A program made the translations under genes and the position numbers. A DNA stretch of 64,000 bases, taken from an uncultured Chthonomonas sp. (GTDB lineage: Bacteria; Armatimonadota; Chthonomonadetes; Chthonomonadales; CAJBBX01). This document shows positions 26,009 to 33,754 of the stretch, one piece after another. The stretch covers positions 24,642 to 88,641 of the forward strand of contig CAJBBX010000174.1 of NCBI GenBank assembly GCA_903951425.1, given 5' to 3'. The first letter of the stretch is position 1; the number at the start of each line of letters is the position of its first letter. The notes beneath the pieces are model-generated. The model was not told the origin of the DNA. It saw only the letters and a program-made list of their open reading frames with translations, and did no database searches.

Positions 26009-28702
26009 ATGCGCGGTTGGGCCTTCATGGCGCTGTTTCCGGCTGTGGCGCTCCTCGGCTCGGGCCGTGCGGCGGCGCAGGTGAACCTGGTGGCCAACGG
26101 CGACTTCCGGCAGGCGCTCGCCGGCAAGCCTGCCGCTTGGGAGATGTCTGGCGACGCGCGCAGCGTGAGCCAGGCTCTCACGGTAGGCGCCGTGGGCGGC
26201 CGTGCGTCTGCGCGCCTGACGTGTAGCCGGTTCTCTCCGGAAGGCCCCGCGAGCCATGCCATGGTCGCGCAGGTGGGCCACGTCCGGCTGACCGAGGGCA
26301 CGGCCTACGAGTTCTCGTGCCGCGCCCGGCAGCAGGGCATCCGCGGGCGCAGCATCTCGGTCGCCATCAGCGACATGTCGGACTGGTCCAACTGCGGCCT
26401 CTCCAAGAGCGTCCAGGTGGGCTCGGAGTGGCGGACCTACCGCATCGTCTTCAGGGCCACGCGCGCCGTAGATCGTTCGAGCAGGCTCCAGATCTGGTTC
26501 ACCGAGACCGGTGCGCTGGACCTGGCCGACGTCGCCATCGTTGAGGCCGCCTCGGCCTCCATCGCCTTCACCGACACGACGCCGCCCGCCCGAGGCCGCA
26601 ACCTCCTGCCAAACGGATCGTTCGAGCTGGGCGGGACGCGCTGGAGCTCCTACGGCGTCTCGGCGGGATGGGGCAACCTGGCGCACCTGCACGGGAGCGT
26701 CGTCACCGGTCCTGAGCCCGGCCACCAGCACTACCTGCGCATCCCCATGGGCCCGGGCATTACGCCCAGGCTGGCGTTCGACTACTTCCGCCCAACGTCG
26801 GCGCCGCAGACGCGCCTCCTGGCCTGCAGCATCGGCTGGATCCCGGTGAGGGCCGGGCAGACCTACACCCTCTCCTGCGACATGCGCGCCACCGTTTCGG
26901 GCACGCAGGCCAGGCTGGGGTACATCGGGCTCGACCCGACCGGCTCGCAGTGGGACACGCGGCAGGACGGACGGCAGGTCCGGCTCACCACCGCCTGGGC
27001 GCGCTACACCTTTACCTTCCCTGCCCAGAAGAGCCACTTGTTCGTGCTGGCTGGGCCCGACCTGGCTCAGGACGTCCGCGTCGATGTCGACCTCGACAAC
27101 CTGCAGCTCGAGGCCGGCCCGGATGCCACGCGCCCCGAGGCCTTCTCAGCCGTGCAGGCGGCTCTCGAACCGGCCCGGCCCATGGGTGTCTTCAGTGTCG
27201 GCGAGCCCGTGGCCCTGACGGCGCGGCTGGCCGGCAGTGGAGTGGCGCCCGGCGGCGTGCGGCTCTCGCTCAAGGCGGTGGACGCCTTCGGCCAGACCAT
27301 CGCGCTGCCTTCCGTCGTGCTTAAGCCCGGCGTCCCTGTGCGCGTTTCGCTGCCCAAACTCGGCACCGGCTGGTATCGGATCATTGCCACGGCGCCTCCA
27401 GGCGTCGTCCTGCTGACCCCTTCGGTGCGGATCGCCGTCGTGCCGCGGCTCGGCAATCAGGAGACCCTCTTCGGCCTCAACCACGCCTTCCCGGACGCGA
27501 ATCTCATCGACCAGGCGAGCCTCTGCGGCGTCTCCTGGTACCGCGACTGGTCGCTGAAGTGGGACCACATCGAGCCGTCGCCGGGCTTCTACCGGTGGGA
27601 GATAGCCGATGAGCAGATCGGCCGCGTCCTCCAGCGTGGGCCCAGGCTCATGGCGCTCCTGCCGCCCTTCCCGTCGGCCGAATGGTCCTCCGAGGCGCCT
27701 GAGGCCCTCCGCAAGCCCGGCTATCCCGGTGAGCGGGCGCGGCAGGCCTACGCGCCGCGTGATCCCGCGTTGCTGGCCGCCTTCGCAGGCCGGGCTGTGG
27801 CGCGATACAAGGACCGGATCCGCATCTGGGAGTTCCTGAACGAGCCGATCTACACCGATTACTCGCTACCGCGCGGGGCCTACAAGCCGGCCGACTACGT
27901 GGACCTGCTCAAGCCCGTGGCGGCCGCGGCGCGCAAGGCCGATCCCACCTGCCGCCTCATGGGCGGCGCCGGCGCAGGGCCGGGAGGCGTCACGAGCCAG
28001 ATGATACAGGCGGGGCTACTGGAGCAGATCGACATCCTGAACCTGCACGTCTACCCCGGCGCACGGGCGCCGGAGGGCTTCATCGACGAGATGGACCAGC
28101 TACTGGCAGAGATGGACCGGCACGGAGGCCGCAAGCCCATCTGGATCACCGAGTTCTCCTACTACGGCGCCGACGACCTGCCGCGGAAGCCCTTCGTGCC
28201 CACCGGCGGCGACTGGGCCGAGGAGCGCCTACTAACCGACGAGCGCGAGTGCGCCGAGTACACCGTGCGCTTCGCGGCGGTGATGCTTGCCCGCGGCGTG
28301 GAGAAGGTCTTCATCCACTCGGGGTCAAGCGGGGCGGCCAACATGCCCGGCTTCGAGTGCTGCCTCTTCGGGCAGGGCGGCGCTCCACGCAAGGCGGCCG
28401 CCGCCGTGGCGGCCATGGCGGCGGCCCTGGGCCCGAAACCGAAACCGCAGAGGATGCCTGCGCTACCCGAAGGCGTCTACGCCGCGGCGTTTGAGACAGG
28501 CTCCGCGTCGGTGGTGATGGCGTGGGCCACCCAAGGCGCTCGCTCGGTCAAGGTCCCGCCCGGCGTCCGCTGCATCAACATGGTCGGCGCTGTCGTGACC
28601 CAACCCATGGTGAGGCTCACCGGCTCGCCCATCTACCTGATCGGGAAGCCGGGCAGCCACGCGCATCTGGCGCAAGCCGTCGCCAAGGCGGCGGCCCGGT
28701 AG
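26009..28702 (+). CDS. Exported multidomain glycoside hydrolase with two CBM-like domains
   Basis: An 897-residue exported protein. ATG 26009 follows AAGGAGG and starts a signal peptide (MALFPAVALLGSGRAAAQ). Two CBM4/9-like jelly rolls come next, at about residues 26-195 (LVANGDFRQALAGKPAAWEM) and 205-400 (NLLPNGSFELGGTRW). A short Ig-like domain and a GH-A barrel from about residue 490 follow. The barrel shows WYRDWSLKWDHIEP, the acid/base Glu612 in WEFLNEPIY, NLHVYPG and the nucleophile Glu715 in IWITEFSYYG. Both catalytic glutamates are intact. The layout resembles GH39, GH10 or GH5-type enzymes; I cannot choose among them. It probably acts outside the inner membrane on a polysaccharide with the preceding exported enzyme. 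Confidence 0.85.
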   Translation: MRGWAFMALFPAVALLGSGRAAAQVNLVANGDFRQALAGKPAAWEMSGDARSVSQALTVGAVGGRASARLTCSRFSPEGPASHAMVAQVGHVRLTEGTAYEFSCRARQQGIRGRSISVAISDMSDWSNCGLSKSVQVGSEWRTYRIVFRATRAVDRSSRLQIWFTETGALDLADVAIVEAASASIAFTDTTPPARGRNLLPNGSFELGGTRWSSYGVSAGWGNLAHLHGSVVTGPEPGHQHYLRIPMGPGITPRLAFDYFRPTSAPQTRLLACSIGWIPVRAGQTYTLSCDMRATVSGTQARLGYIGLDPTGSQWDTRQDGRQVRLTTAWARYTFTFPAQKSHLFVLAGPDLAQDVRVDVDLDNLQLEAGPDATRPEAFSAVQAALEPARPMGVFSVGEPVALTARLAGSGVAPGGVRLSLKAVDAFGQTIALPSVVLKPGVPVRVSLPKLGTGWYRIIATAPPGVVLLTPSVRIAVVPRLGNQETLFGLNHAFPDANLIDQASLCGVSWYRDWSLKWDHIEPSPGFYRWEIADEQIGRVLQRGPRLMALLPPFPSAEWSSEAPEALRKPGYPGERARQAYAPRDPALLAAFAGRAVARYKDRIRIWEFLNEPIYTDYSLPRGAYKPADYVDLLKPVAAAARKADPTCRLMGGAGAGPGGVTSQMIQAGLLEQIDILNLHVYPGARAPEGFIDEMDQLLAEMDRHGGRKPIWITEFSYYGADDLPRKPFVPTGGDWAEERLLTDERECAEYTVRFAAVMLARGVEKVFIHSGSSGAANMPGFECCLFGQGGAPRKAAAAVAAMAAALGPKPKPQRMPALPEGVYAAAFETGSASVVMAWATQGARSVKVPPGVRCINMVGAVVTQPMVRLTGSPIYLIGKPGSHAHLAQAVAKAAAR

Positions 28703-28730
28703 TGCGCGGGCCGGCAGGCTAGCCTCGCCC

Positions 28731-30473
28731 TCAGTGGTCCCAGTGGAGGCGTACGCGGCGCCTGCCGTCGTGCATGTCGCACCGCACGCTATCGGCTTGC
28801 CTTCTCACCAGATATCCCGCGATGGCAGCGAAGTCGGGCTCGGCTTCCAGGCTGTGCAACGCCTGAGGTGGCGCGTCGGGTAAGGTGACCTCGGGCCCGT
28901 CGTACTCGTAGTCGATGTCCAGGTTCAGTTCGTCGAACCGGGCAGAGACAGTGGCCTGTCCTGCGCCCGCCAACATAGACTGCTCCATCAGCTCGGAGAC
29001 CGCGCCTGCCGCCCGATGCACCACCTCGGCCCGGGCGCCCCAGGCCTTGCCCTGCTCCTCCAAGAATGCCCACAGGGCCGTCGCCGCCTCCGGTCCCAAG
29101 GGCATGTCAAGCCGCGCCGACCGAGAGACGCCCAGGCGGAGCAGCAGGTTCAGGAGGATGGCGCTGACGGTCGCGGCCGTGAGGATCGACGTAAAGACCG
29201 GCTGGAGCCACCCCGGCAGGTCGCGGAACGCGCCGGGCAGGAACCCCGCGCCAAGCCCCACAGCGAAGGAGAGGCCCACCACGAACGTGCGACGGACGTC
29301 CATCATGCGCGACATGATGATCTGCAACCCCGCCACGATCATGAAGCTGACGCAGAAGAGGAGTTGTGCGCCCATGACCGGGGCAGGCATGATGGCGAAC
29401 GCCGCCGCCAGTTTGGGGCAGCAGGAGAGCAGCACGCAGATGCCGCCGACGTAGAGGGCCACGCGCTTGCTGGTGACCCCGGTGGCCACCGACAGGCCCA
29501 CGTTGGCCGAGTAGCTGGCCGGGCCGTAGCCGCCCATCACGCCGCCCAGGAAGGTGGACACGCCGTCAGCGAGGATGCCGCCCCGCACGGTGACCATGTC
29601 CGTCCGCTTCCAGCCGGCGTCATTGATCCGTTGGCACGTGGTGATGTCGCCGATATTCTTCAGCATCGAGCAGGTGATGGCGATAGCGAACGGCAGGACC
29701 AGGTCGAGGCTGAAGCTCCACGAGAGGCCCGGCATCACCGGCAGGGCGGCGAAGGGCGCCCGCGCCACCTCGCGCAGTTGGTCGGCGCCCAGGAGGCCCG
29801 CCGCACCGGCGCACGCGAAGCCGACGCCGATCCCGATCAGGATGCTGTACCGGCGTAGCGAGCCCCGGCTCCAGACGTTGGTCCCCACCATGGCGCAGAG
29901 GGCCGCCAATCCCACCAGCAGATGCCCGACCTGAAGGGGAGAGCCGCCGGACCCCGCTCCGCCGGCCGGCACGCCGAGCAGGTTGGCCAGCGCCGACGGC
30001 ACCACGGCGATCCCGACCATGGCGACCACCACACCGGTCACCTCCACCGGAAAGACCGACCGGAGCCGGTACATAACGGGCGCCATGATGCCCTCGAAGG
30101 CGCCCGCCAGAGCGGTCATGCCGAAGACCAGCGGCAGTCCGCCCCTGGCGCCGGCCAGCAGGCAGGCGGGCAGGAACGAGGGATCGGGGCCCTCGGGGCA
30201 GAGGAATCCCGAGCCGAGCGGTCCGCGCCGGATCGACTGCAGCAACGTGCCGATGCCGGCCGCGAGCATAGAGACCCGCACCAGGCTCTCGGTCTGGCCG
30301 TGGCTCAGTCCGATGGCCCGGCCGAGCAGCACAGGGAACGTCATCCCCACCGCGATGATGATGACGTGCTGCACCGCCACCGTGAGGCAGAGCCACGGCG
30401 GCGGCGATTCGTCCACGTCGTAGGTCAGGTTGGCGGGCTTTATCCTGCGCACCACGCCCTGCGTACCCGGCAC
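28731..30473 (-). CDS. NCS2 nucleobase permease with C-terminal ATPase-like domain
   Basis: About 580 residues. The first 450 are an NCS2 (xanthine/uracil permease) transporter: PPPWLCLTVAVQHVIIIAVGMTFP, many hydrophobic helices, CSMLKNIGDITTCQRIND and the family signature GGVMGGYGPASYSANVGLSVATGVTSK. Members import purines, pyrimidines or ascorbate-like compounds by proton or sodium symport. The last 130 residues are hydrophilic and resemble a GHKL/HATPase-type domain (FLEEQGKAWGARAEVVHRAAGAVSELME, FDELNLDIDYEYDG), an addition absent from ordinary NCS2 proteins. GTG 30473 has AGGAGG seven bases upstream; an in-frame ATG at 30515 overlaps the upstream gene. Either start implies coupling to the Gfo/Idh gene. 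Confidence 0.8.
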   Translation of the reverse strand: MPGTQGVVRRIKPANLTYDVDESPPPWLCLTVAVQHVIIIAVGMTFPVLLGRAIGLSHGQTESLVRVSMLAAGIGTLLQSIRRGPLGSGFLCPEGPDPSFLPACLLAGARGGLPLVFGMTALAGAFEGIMAPVMYRLRSVFPVEVTGVVVAMVGIAVVPSALANLLGVPAGGAGSGGSPLQVGHLLVGLAALCAMVGTNVWSRGSLRRYSILIGIGVGFACAGAAGLLGADQLREVARAPFAALPVMPGLSWSFSLDLVLPFAIAITCSMLKNIGDITTCQRINDAGWKRTDMVTVRGGILADGVSTFLGGVMGGYGPASYSANVGLSVATGVTSKRVALYVGGICVLLSCCPKLAAAFAIMPAPVMGAQLLFCVSFMIVAGLQIIMSRMMDVRRTFVVGLSFAVGLGAGFLPGAFRDLPGWLQPVFTSILTAATVSAILLNLLLRLGVSRSARLDMPLGPEAATALWAFLEEQGKAWGARAEVVHRAAGAVSELMEQSMLAGAGQATVSARFDELNLDIDYEYDGPEVTLPDAPPQALHSLEAEPDFAAIAGYLVRRQADSVRCDMHDGRRRVRLHWDH

Positions 30474-30499
30474 GGAGGCGCCTCCTGCGCTCGGCCCGC

Positions 30500-31345
30500 T
30501 CAGACCGTGATCCATTCGCCCCCTGCGGCCAGCGAAGTGTTGGCCGCTTCGAGGACCTTCACCAGCATCACGGCCTCGCCGATCTCCATGGGCGCCTCTC
30601 CCGTGCGGCAGAACGCCACGCACCGGGCGATGAGGTTGGCGTAGAAGCCGTCGAAGTTCGTCACGGTCCGGGCCACGTAGGCGTCGCCTACCCGCACGCC
30701 GAAGTTCCAGCCGAAGAGGTCCCACTCGTTGGCCGCCGTGGTCACCGCCACCTGCGCCCGCCGGCCGCCGCCGAAGTCCAGCGTAACGCAGCGGGCCGTG
30801 GCAGTGCCGGTATCGATGACGCGCTGCACGCCGGCGCCCATAAATCGCAGCACGGGCGAGAGCGTATGGCAGGCGTAGAGGTCCCATGAGGCCAACCCGC
30901 GCGAGTAGCACTCGGCGATGGCCTGTCCCTCGATCTGCGGCCAAACCTCCTCGAGCTCCATCGAGAACCGCAGCGACGATGACGAGAAGATGGGCGTTCC
31001 GTGCTTGGCGGCGCAGGCGACGATGGCCTCGGCGTCAACCGCGTTGGGCGCCAGGAACTTATCGATGACGGTAGGCTTGCCTGCGGGCAACACCTGCTCG
31101 GACAACTCGCGGTGGGCGTACACGTCGTCGGGGGCCAGAACGAAGAGGGCGTCGGCGGCATCTACGGCCTCGGCAAGCGTCACGCAGCGCGTCACGCCGT
31201 TCTTCGCGCACCAGTCATCGCCGGTGGGATGGGTCTCGTAGGCGCCTACAAGCTCCGCCTCGCCGGCGTGGTTGGCTCGAAGCAGGCTCAGGAACTTGTC
31301 GGCGTGGAAGTTGTTCAGGTGGTGGTCGATGAACGCGATGCGCAC
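30500..31345 (-). CDS. Gfo/Idh/MocA-family oxidoreductase (short form)
   Basis: A 281-residue NAD(P)-dependent oxidoreductase of the Gfo/Idh/MocA family, shorter than the usual 330-390. It starts at GTG 31345 with AAGGAG eight bases upstream. The N-terminal Rossmann part (MRIAFIDHHLNNFHADKF) lacks the classical G-x-G-x-x-G loop. DKFLAPN replaces the common E-K-P block but keeps the Lys. The C-terminal alpha/beta domain is present (WDLYACHTLSPVLRFMG) with a His where the family's catalytic region lies. The missing cofactor loop makes catalysis less certain. It precedes the NCS2 permease gene with overlapping or near-overlapping signals, so imported compounds may be its substrates; that is inference. 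Confidence 0.75.
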   Translation of the reverse strand: MRIAFIDHHLNNFHADKFLSLLRANHAGEAELVGAYETHPTGDDWCAKNGVTRCVTLAEAVDAADALFVLAPDDVYAHRELSEQVLPAGKPTVIDKFLAPNAVDAEAIVACAAKHGTPIFSSSSLRFSMELEEVWPQIEGQAIAECYSRGLASWDLYACHTLSPVLRFMGAGVQRVIDTGTATARCVTLDFGGGRRAQVAVTTAANEWDLFGWNFGVRVGDAYVARTVTNFDGFYANLIARCVAFCRTGEAPMEIGEAVMLVKVLEAANTSLAAGGEWITV

Positions 31346-31469
31346 GGTGGGCTCTCCTTGGGTGGTTGCGGCGCCGCGGCGCCGGCATCACATTCGGCGC
31401 GGAGGCCCCGGCCTCCTGCCGCCGGACGCAAGGAGAGTGACGAGGAGTAGATCGTAGCTCGACGGCCGG

Positions 31470-31595
31470 CTACCGCAAGACGCGCTCCACAAGGCGCCAG
31501 ACGCCCCAAGCGGCGAGGAGCCCAAGAGCGATCACACCCGTATGGGCGAGTGTCAATGCCAGCAGTGTGGTCAGCCTGTCCTTGCCATCATTCAT
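31470..31595 (-). CDS. 41-residue single-pass membrane protein
   Basis: Too short for the ORF track. From ATG 31595 the minus strand reads MNDGKDRLTTLLALTLAHTG, then VIALGLLAAWGVWRLVERVLR and a TAG. It has a charged N-terminus, one hydrophobic helix (about residues 9-30) and a basic C-terminal tail, so the C-terminus is predicted cytoplasmic. GGGGGC lies nine or so bases upstream as a weak ribosome site. A TATAAT hexamer occurs at 31648-31653 on the same strand without a clear -35. The gene stands alone in a 390-bp gap. Its codon use resembles its neighbours, but at this length a chance ORF cannot be excluded. Confidence 0.45.
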   Translation of the reverse strand: MNDGKDRLTTLLALTLAHTGVIALGLLAAWGVWRLVERVLR

Positions 31596-31732
31596 GGCGC
31601 ATGCCCCCGAGTGGTCATGAAGCAAAGGCCCCCGTCCGTTGGATGCCATTATACGGGTCTATCGTGAAAGCATCGTGAGAGAGTCTGGGCTGGGAGCAAG
31701 GGGCCGTCGCACCGGGGCTGTCGTCTCGAGGA

Positions 31733-32389
31733 TCAACGGGGAGCCTGATGCCTGAACGCCCTCCGCCCGGCCAGCATGCCGAGCGCCGGGGCAGCGAGGG
31801 CTCCGATGATGAAGACGACGTAGGCGCCGCCCTTAGCGCCTGTGGCTCCGGCCCAGGCGTAGCCCACGGAGACCGCCAGGTTGGCGACCGTGGTCACGAG
31901 CGCGAAGGGGAGCGGCGGCACGCCGGACATCCCGGCCCAGAAGACGGTGGCCTCGGCCAGCACGGGTACGCCTCGGAAGAGGCCCAGCGCCCAGATGCCC
32001 TGGCTTGCGCCGGCTTCCGCCGCCCTTGCGAGCTCGGCTTCGCCCATCCAGGCCCGGCCCACGCCCGCCCGGGCGCGCGCACCCAGCCAGTAGCCCAGCC
32101 ACGTGCTCACGGTCATGCCGAGCCAGGAGGCCACGGCGCCGCGCGTCAGGCCCAACAGGGCGCCGGCTGCCGTACTTACGAGGCTGGACGGGATGGGAGC
32201 CAGGATGTCGACCCCCAGCAGGCCCACCACCAGCCCGGCCGTCGCACCCGGCGCTGTACCCGGTGAGAGGGCGTGGGCGGCCCAGGCTTCGATGCGGTCG
32301 CCCCAGAGGGCGAACGGGACCAGGATGACGGCCAGAGCCACGGCCCATAGGACTGCCCATCGGGCGCGGGTCCGCCGAGGCTCAGACAC
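31733..32389 (-). CDS. VTT/DedA-superfamily (TVP38-like) membrane protein
   Basis: A 218-residue polytopic inner-membrane protein of the SNARE-associated/VTT (TVP38/DedA-like) superfamily. It has about five to six hydrophobic segments and the family-type re-entrant blocks PIPSSLVSTAAGALLGLTRGA and ALGLFRGVPVLAEATVFWAGMSG. VTT proteins are linked to lipid flipping and membrane homeostasis. It starts at GTG 32389, directly after the TAG of the TolC-like gene, with GGAGGGG nine bases upstream, so it is the last gene of the efflux operon. That placement suggests a membrane-stress or lipid role alongside drug or lipid export. Confidence 0.75.
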   Translation of the reverse strand: MSEPRRTRARWAVLWAVALAVILVPFALWGDRIEAWAAHALSPGTAPGATAGLVVGLLGVDILAPIPSSLVSTAAGALLGLTRGAVASWLGMTVSTWLGYWLGARARAGVGRAWMGEAELARAAEAGASQGIWALGLFRGVPVLAEATVFWAGMSGVPPLPFALVTTVANLAVSVGYAWAGATGAKGGAYVVFIIGALAAPALGMLAGRRAFRHQAPR

Positions 32390-33754
32390 CTACTTCAGCC
32401 CCTCCATGAGAGGCAGCTGCTGCGGAACGCCCACGGCCCGGTTCAGCTGCGCCTTGGCCACCTCCACTGCGGTCACCGCGTTGACGCGGCTCGTCTCTGC
32501 GCCCACCAACGCGGCCTGGGCGTCCGCCACATCGACGAACGTGCCGACGCCGGCGCGGTAGCGGCCCTGGGCCAGTCGCACGGCCTCGGTTGCGCTGGTC
32601 ACGGCGCTCTCGGCGGCGCCCACGCGTCTCTCGGCCATGGTGAGCGCCACCCAGGCCTGCGCCACTTCCGACGTGACGGCGATGCGCGCGGCCTCGACCT
32701 GCGCCTTGGCCACGTCGACCGAGGACCGCGCCTCGCTCACACGGCCCGCCGTGAGACCGGAGTCGAAGGGCGACCACTGCAACGCCAGTCCGGCCGCCAG
32801 GGTGTCGCTGCCGGGCGGGAAGTCGGAGCCGCGCGTACCCAGGATGACCGATGCCGCAATGGACGGCGCCTGCCCGGTGCGAGCCGCGGAGAGGCCGTGG
32901 CTGGCCGCCTCGGCATTGGCCTCCGCCTGGCGCACCTCGGGACGCGCGGAGAGCGCCCGCTGGATAAGCCTGGCGACGTCGAGCTTGGGCGGCTCGGGCT
33001 CGGCGCCGTCGCCGGGACGAATGTCGACGCGGCCGTCCAGCCCCATCACCGCCGCCAGCCGCACCCGCGCCTGCACGGCTTCGGCCTGTGCGCTATTCAG
33101 CTGCAGCATGGCGTCGGCCTCGGCGGCCTCAGCGCGCACCACGTCGTACGGGATGCCCAGGCCCGACTTCAGCCGCGCCCGGGCAAGCTCGGCGTGGCTG
33201 CGGCGCGCGGTCAGGTTGGCCTCGCCCACGCCGACGAGCCGTTCCGCCTGCACCAGGGCGTGGAAGGCCTGCCGAACCTGCAGCGCCAGGTCTGCCACGG
33301 TCCTGTCCATGGCCAGCTTGGCGGCATCGCGCAGGGACTCGGCCTGGCGGACGGCTTCGTCGGTGCGGCGCGAGTCGGCGACGAGTTGCTTGAGGGTGAT
33401 CGAACCGGTGTAGCCCGCGCCGGAACTGCTGGAGGCGGCCCCGGCGAGCTGGTTGACATGCGTGTAGCCGCCGGTGGCGCTGACCTGCGGTAGCTGGCCC
33501 GAGCGCGCCTGACGCCAGCGCGCCGTGGCGCCCTGCCATTGGGCGTCGGCTGCCGCGGCTGTGGGGCTGTTGACCAGCGCGAGCAGGACCGCCTCGCCCA
33601 CGGAGATCGGCCGGTCGGGCAGGCCCTTGGGCCGGCTCGCCGGGGCGCCCAGCTTGGGCGGAGCCGCGGAGGGCTCCTGCGCCAGGGATGCCCCGGCCGG
33701 CATCGCAACCAGCGCGACGCCCAGCGCGGCTCGCAGTGCGTGGGTGCGTGTCAT
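32390..33754 (-). CDS. TolC-family outer-membrane efflux protein
   Basis: A 454-residue outer-membrane factor. ATG 33754 has AAGGAG eight bases upstream and overlaps the RND stop (ATGA). A signal peptide (ALRAALGVALVAMPAGASLAQ) is followed by two TolC-type repeats of long coiled helices: ISVGEAVLLALVNSPTAAAADAQW, then RTVADLALQVRQAFHALVQAERLVGVGEANL, and later RPEVRQAEANAEAASHGLSAARTGQAPSIAA. The C-terminal half repeats the pattern with VTSEVAQAWVALTMAERRVGAAESAV and GRYRAGVGTFVDVADAQAALV. It trimerises in the outer membrane and completes a tripartite pump with the two upstream products. Its presence is the best evidence that the cell has an outer membrane. Confidence 0.9.
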   Translation of the reverse strand: MTRTHALRAALGVALVAMPAGASLAQEPSAAPPKLGAPASRPKGLPDRPISVGEAVLLALVNSPTAAAADAQWQGATARWRQARSGQLPQVSATGGYTHVNQLAGAASSSSGAGYTGSITLKQLVADSRRTDEAVRQAESLRDAAKLAMDRTVADLALQVRQAFHALVQAERLVGVGEANLTARRSHAELARARLKSGLGIPYDVVRAEAAEADAMLQLNSAQAEAVQARVRLAAVMGLDGRVDIRPGDGAEPEPPKLDVARLIQRALSARPEVRQAEANAEAASHGLSAARTGQAPSIAASVILGTRGSDFPPGSDTLAAGLALQWSPFDSGLTAGRVSEARSSVDVAKAQVEAARIAVTSEVAQAWVALTMAERRVGAAESAVTSATEAVRLAQGRYRAGVGTFVDVADAQAALVGAETSRVNAVTAVEVAKAQLNRAVGVPQQLPLMEGLK

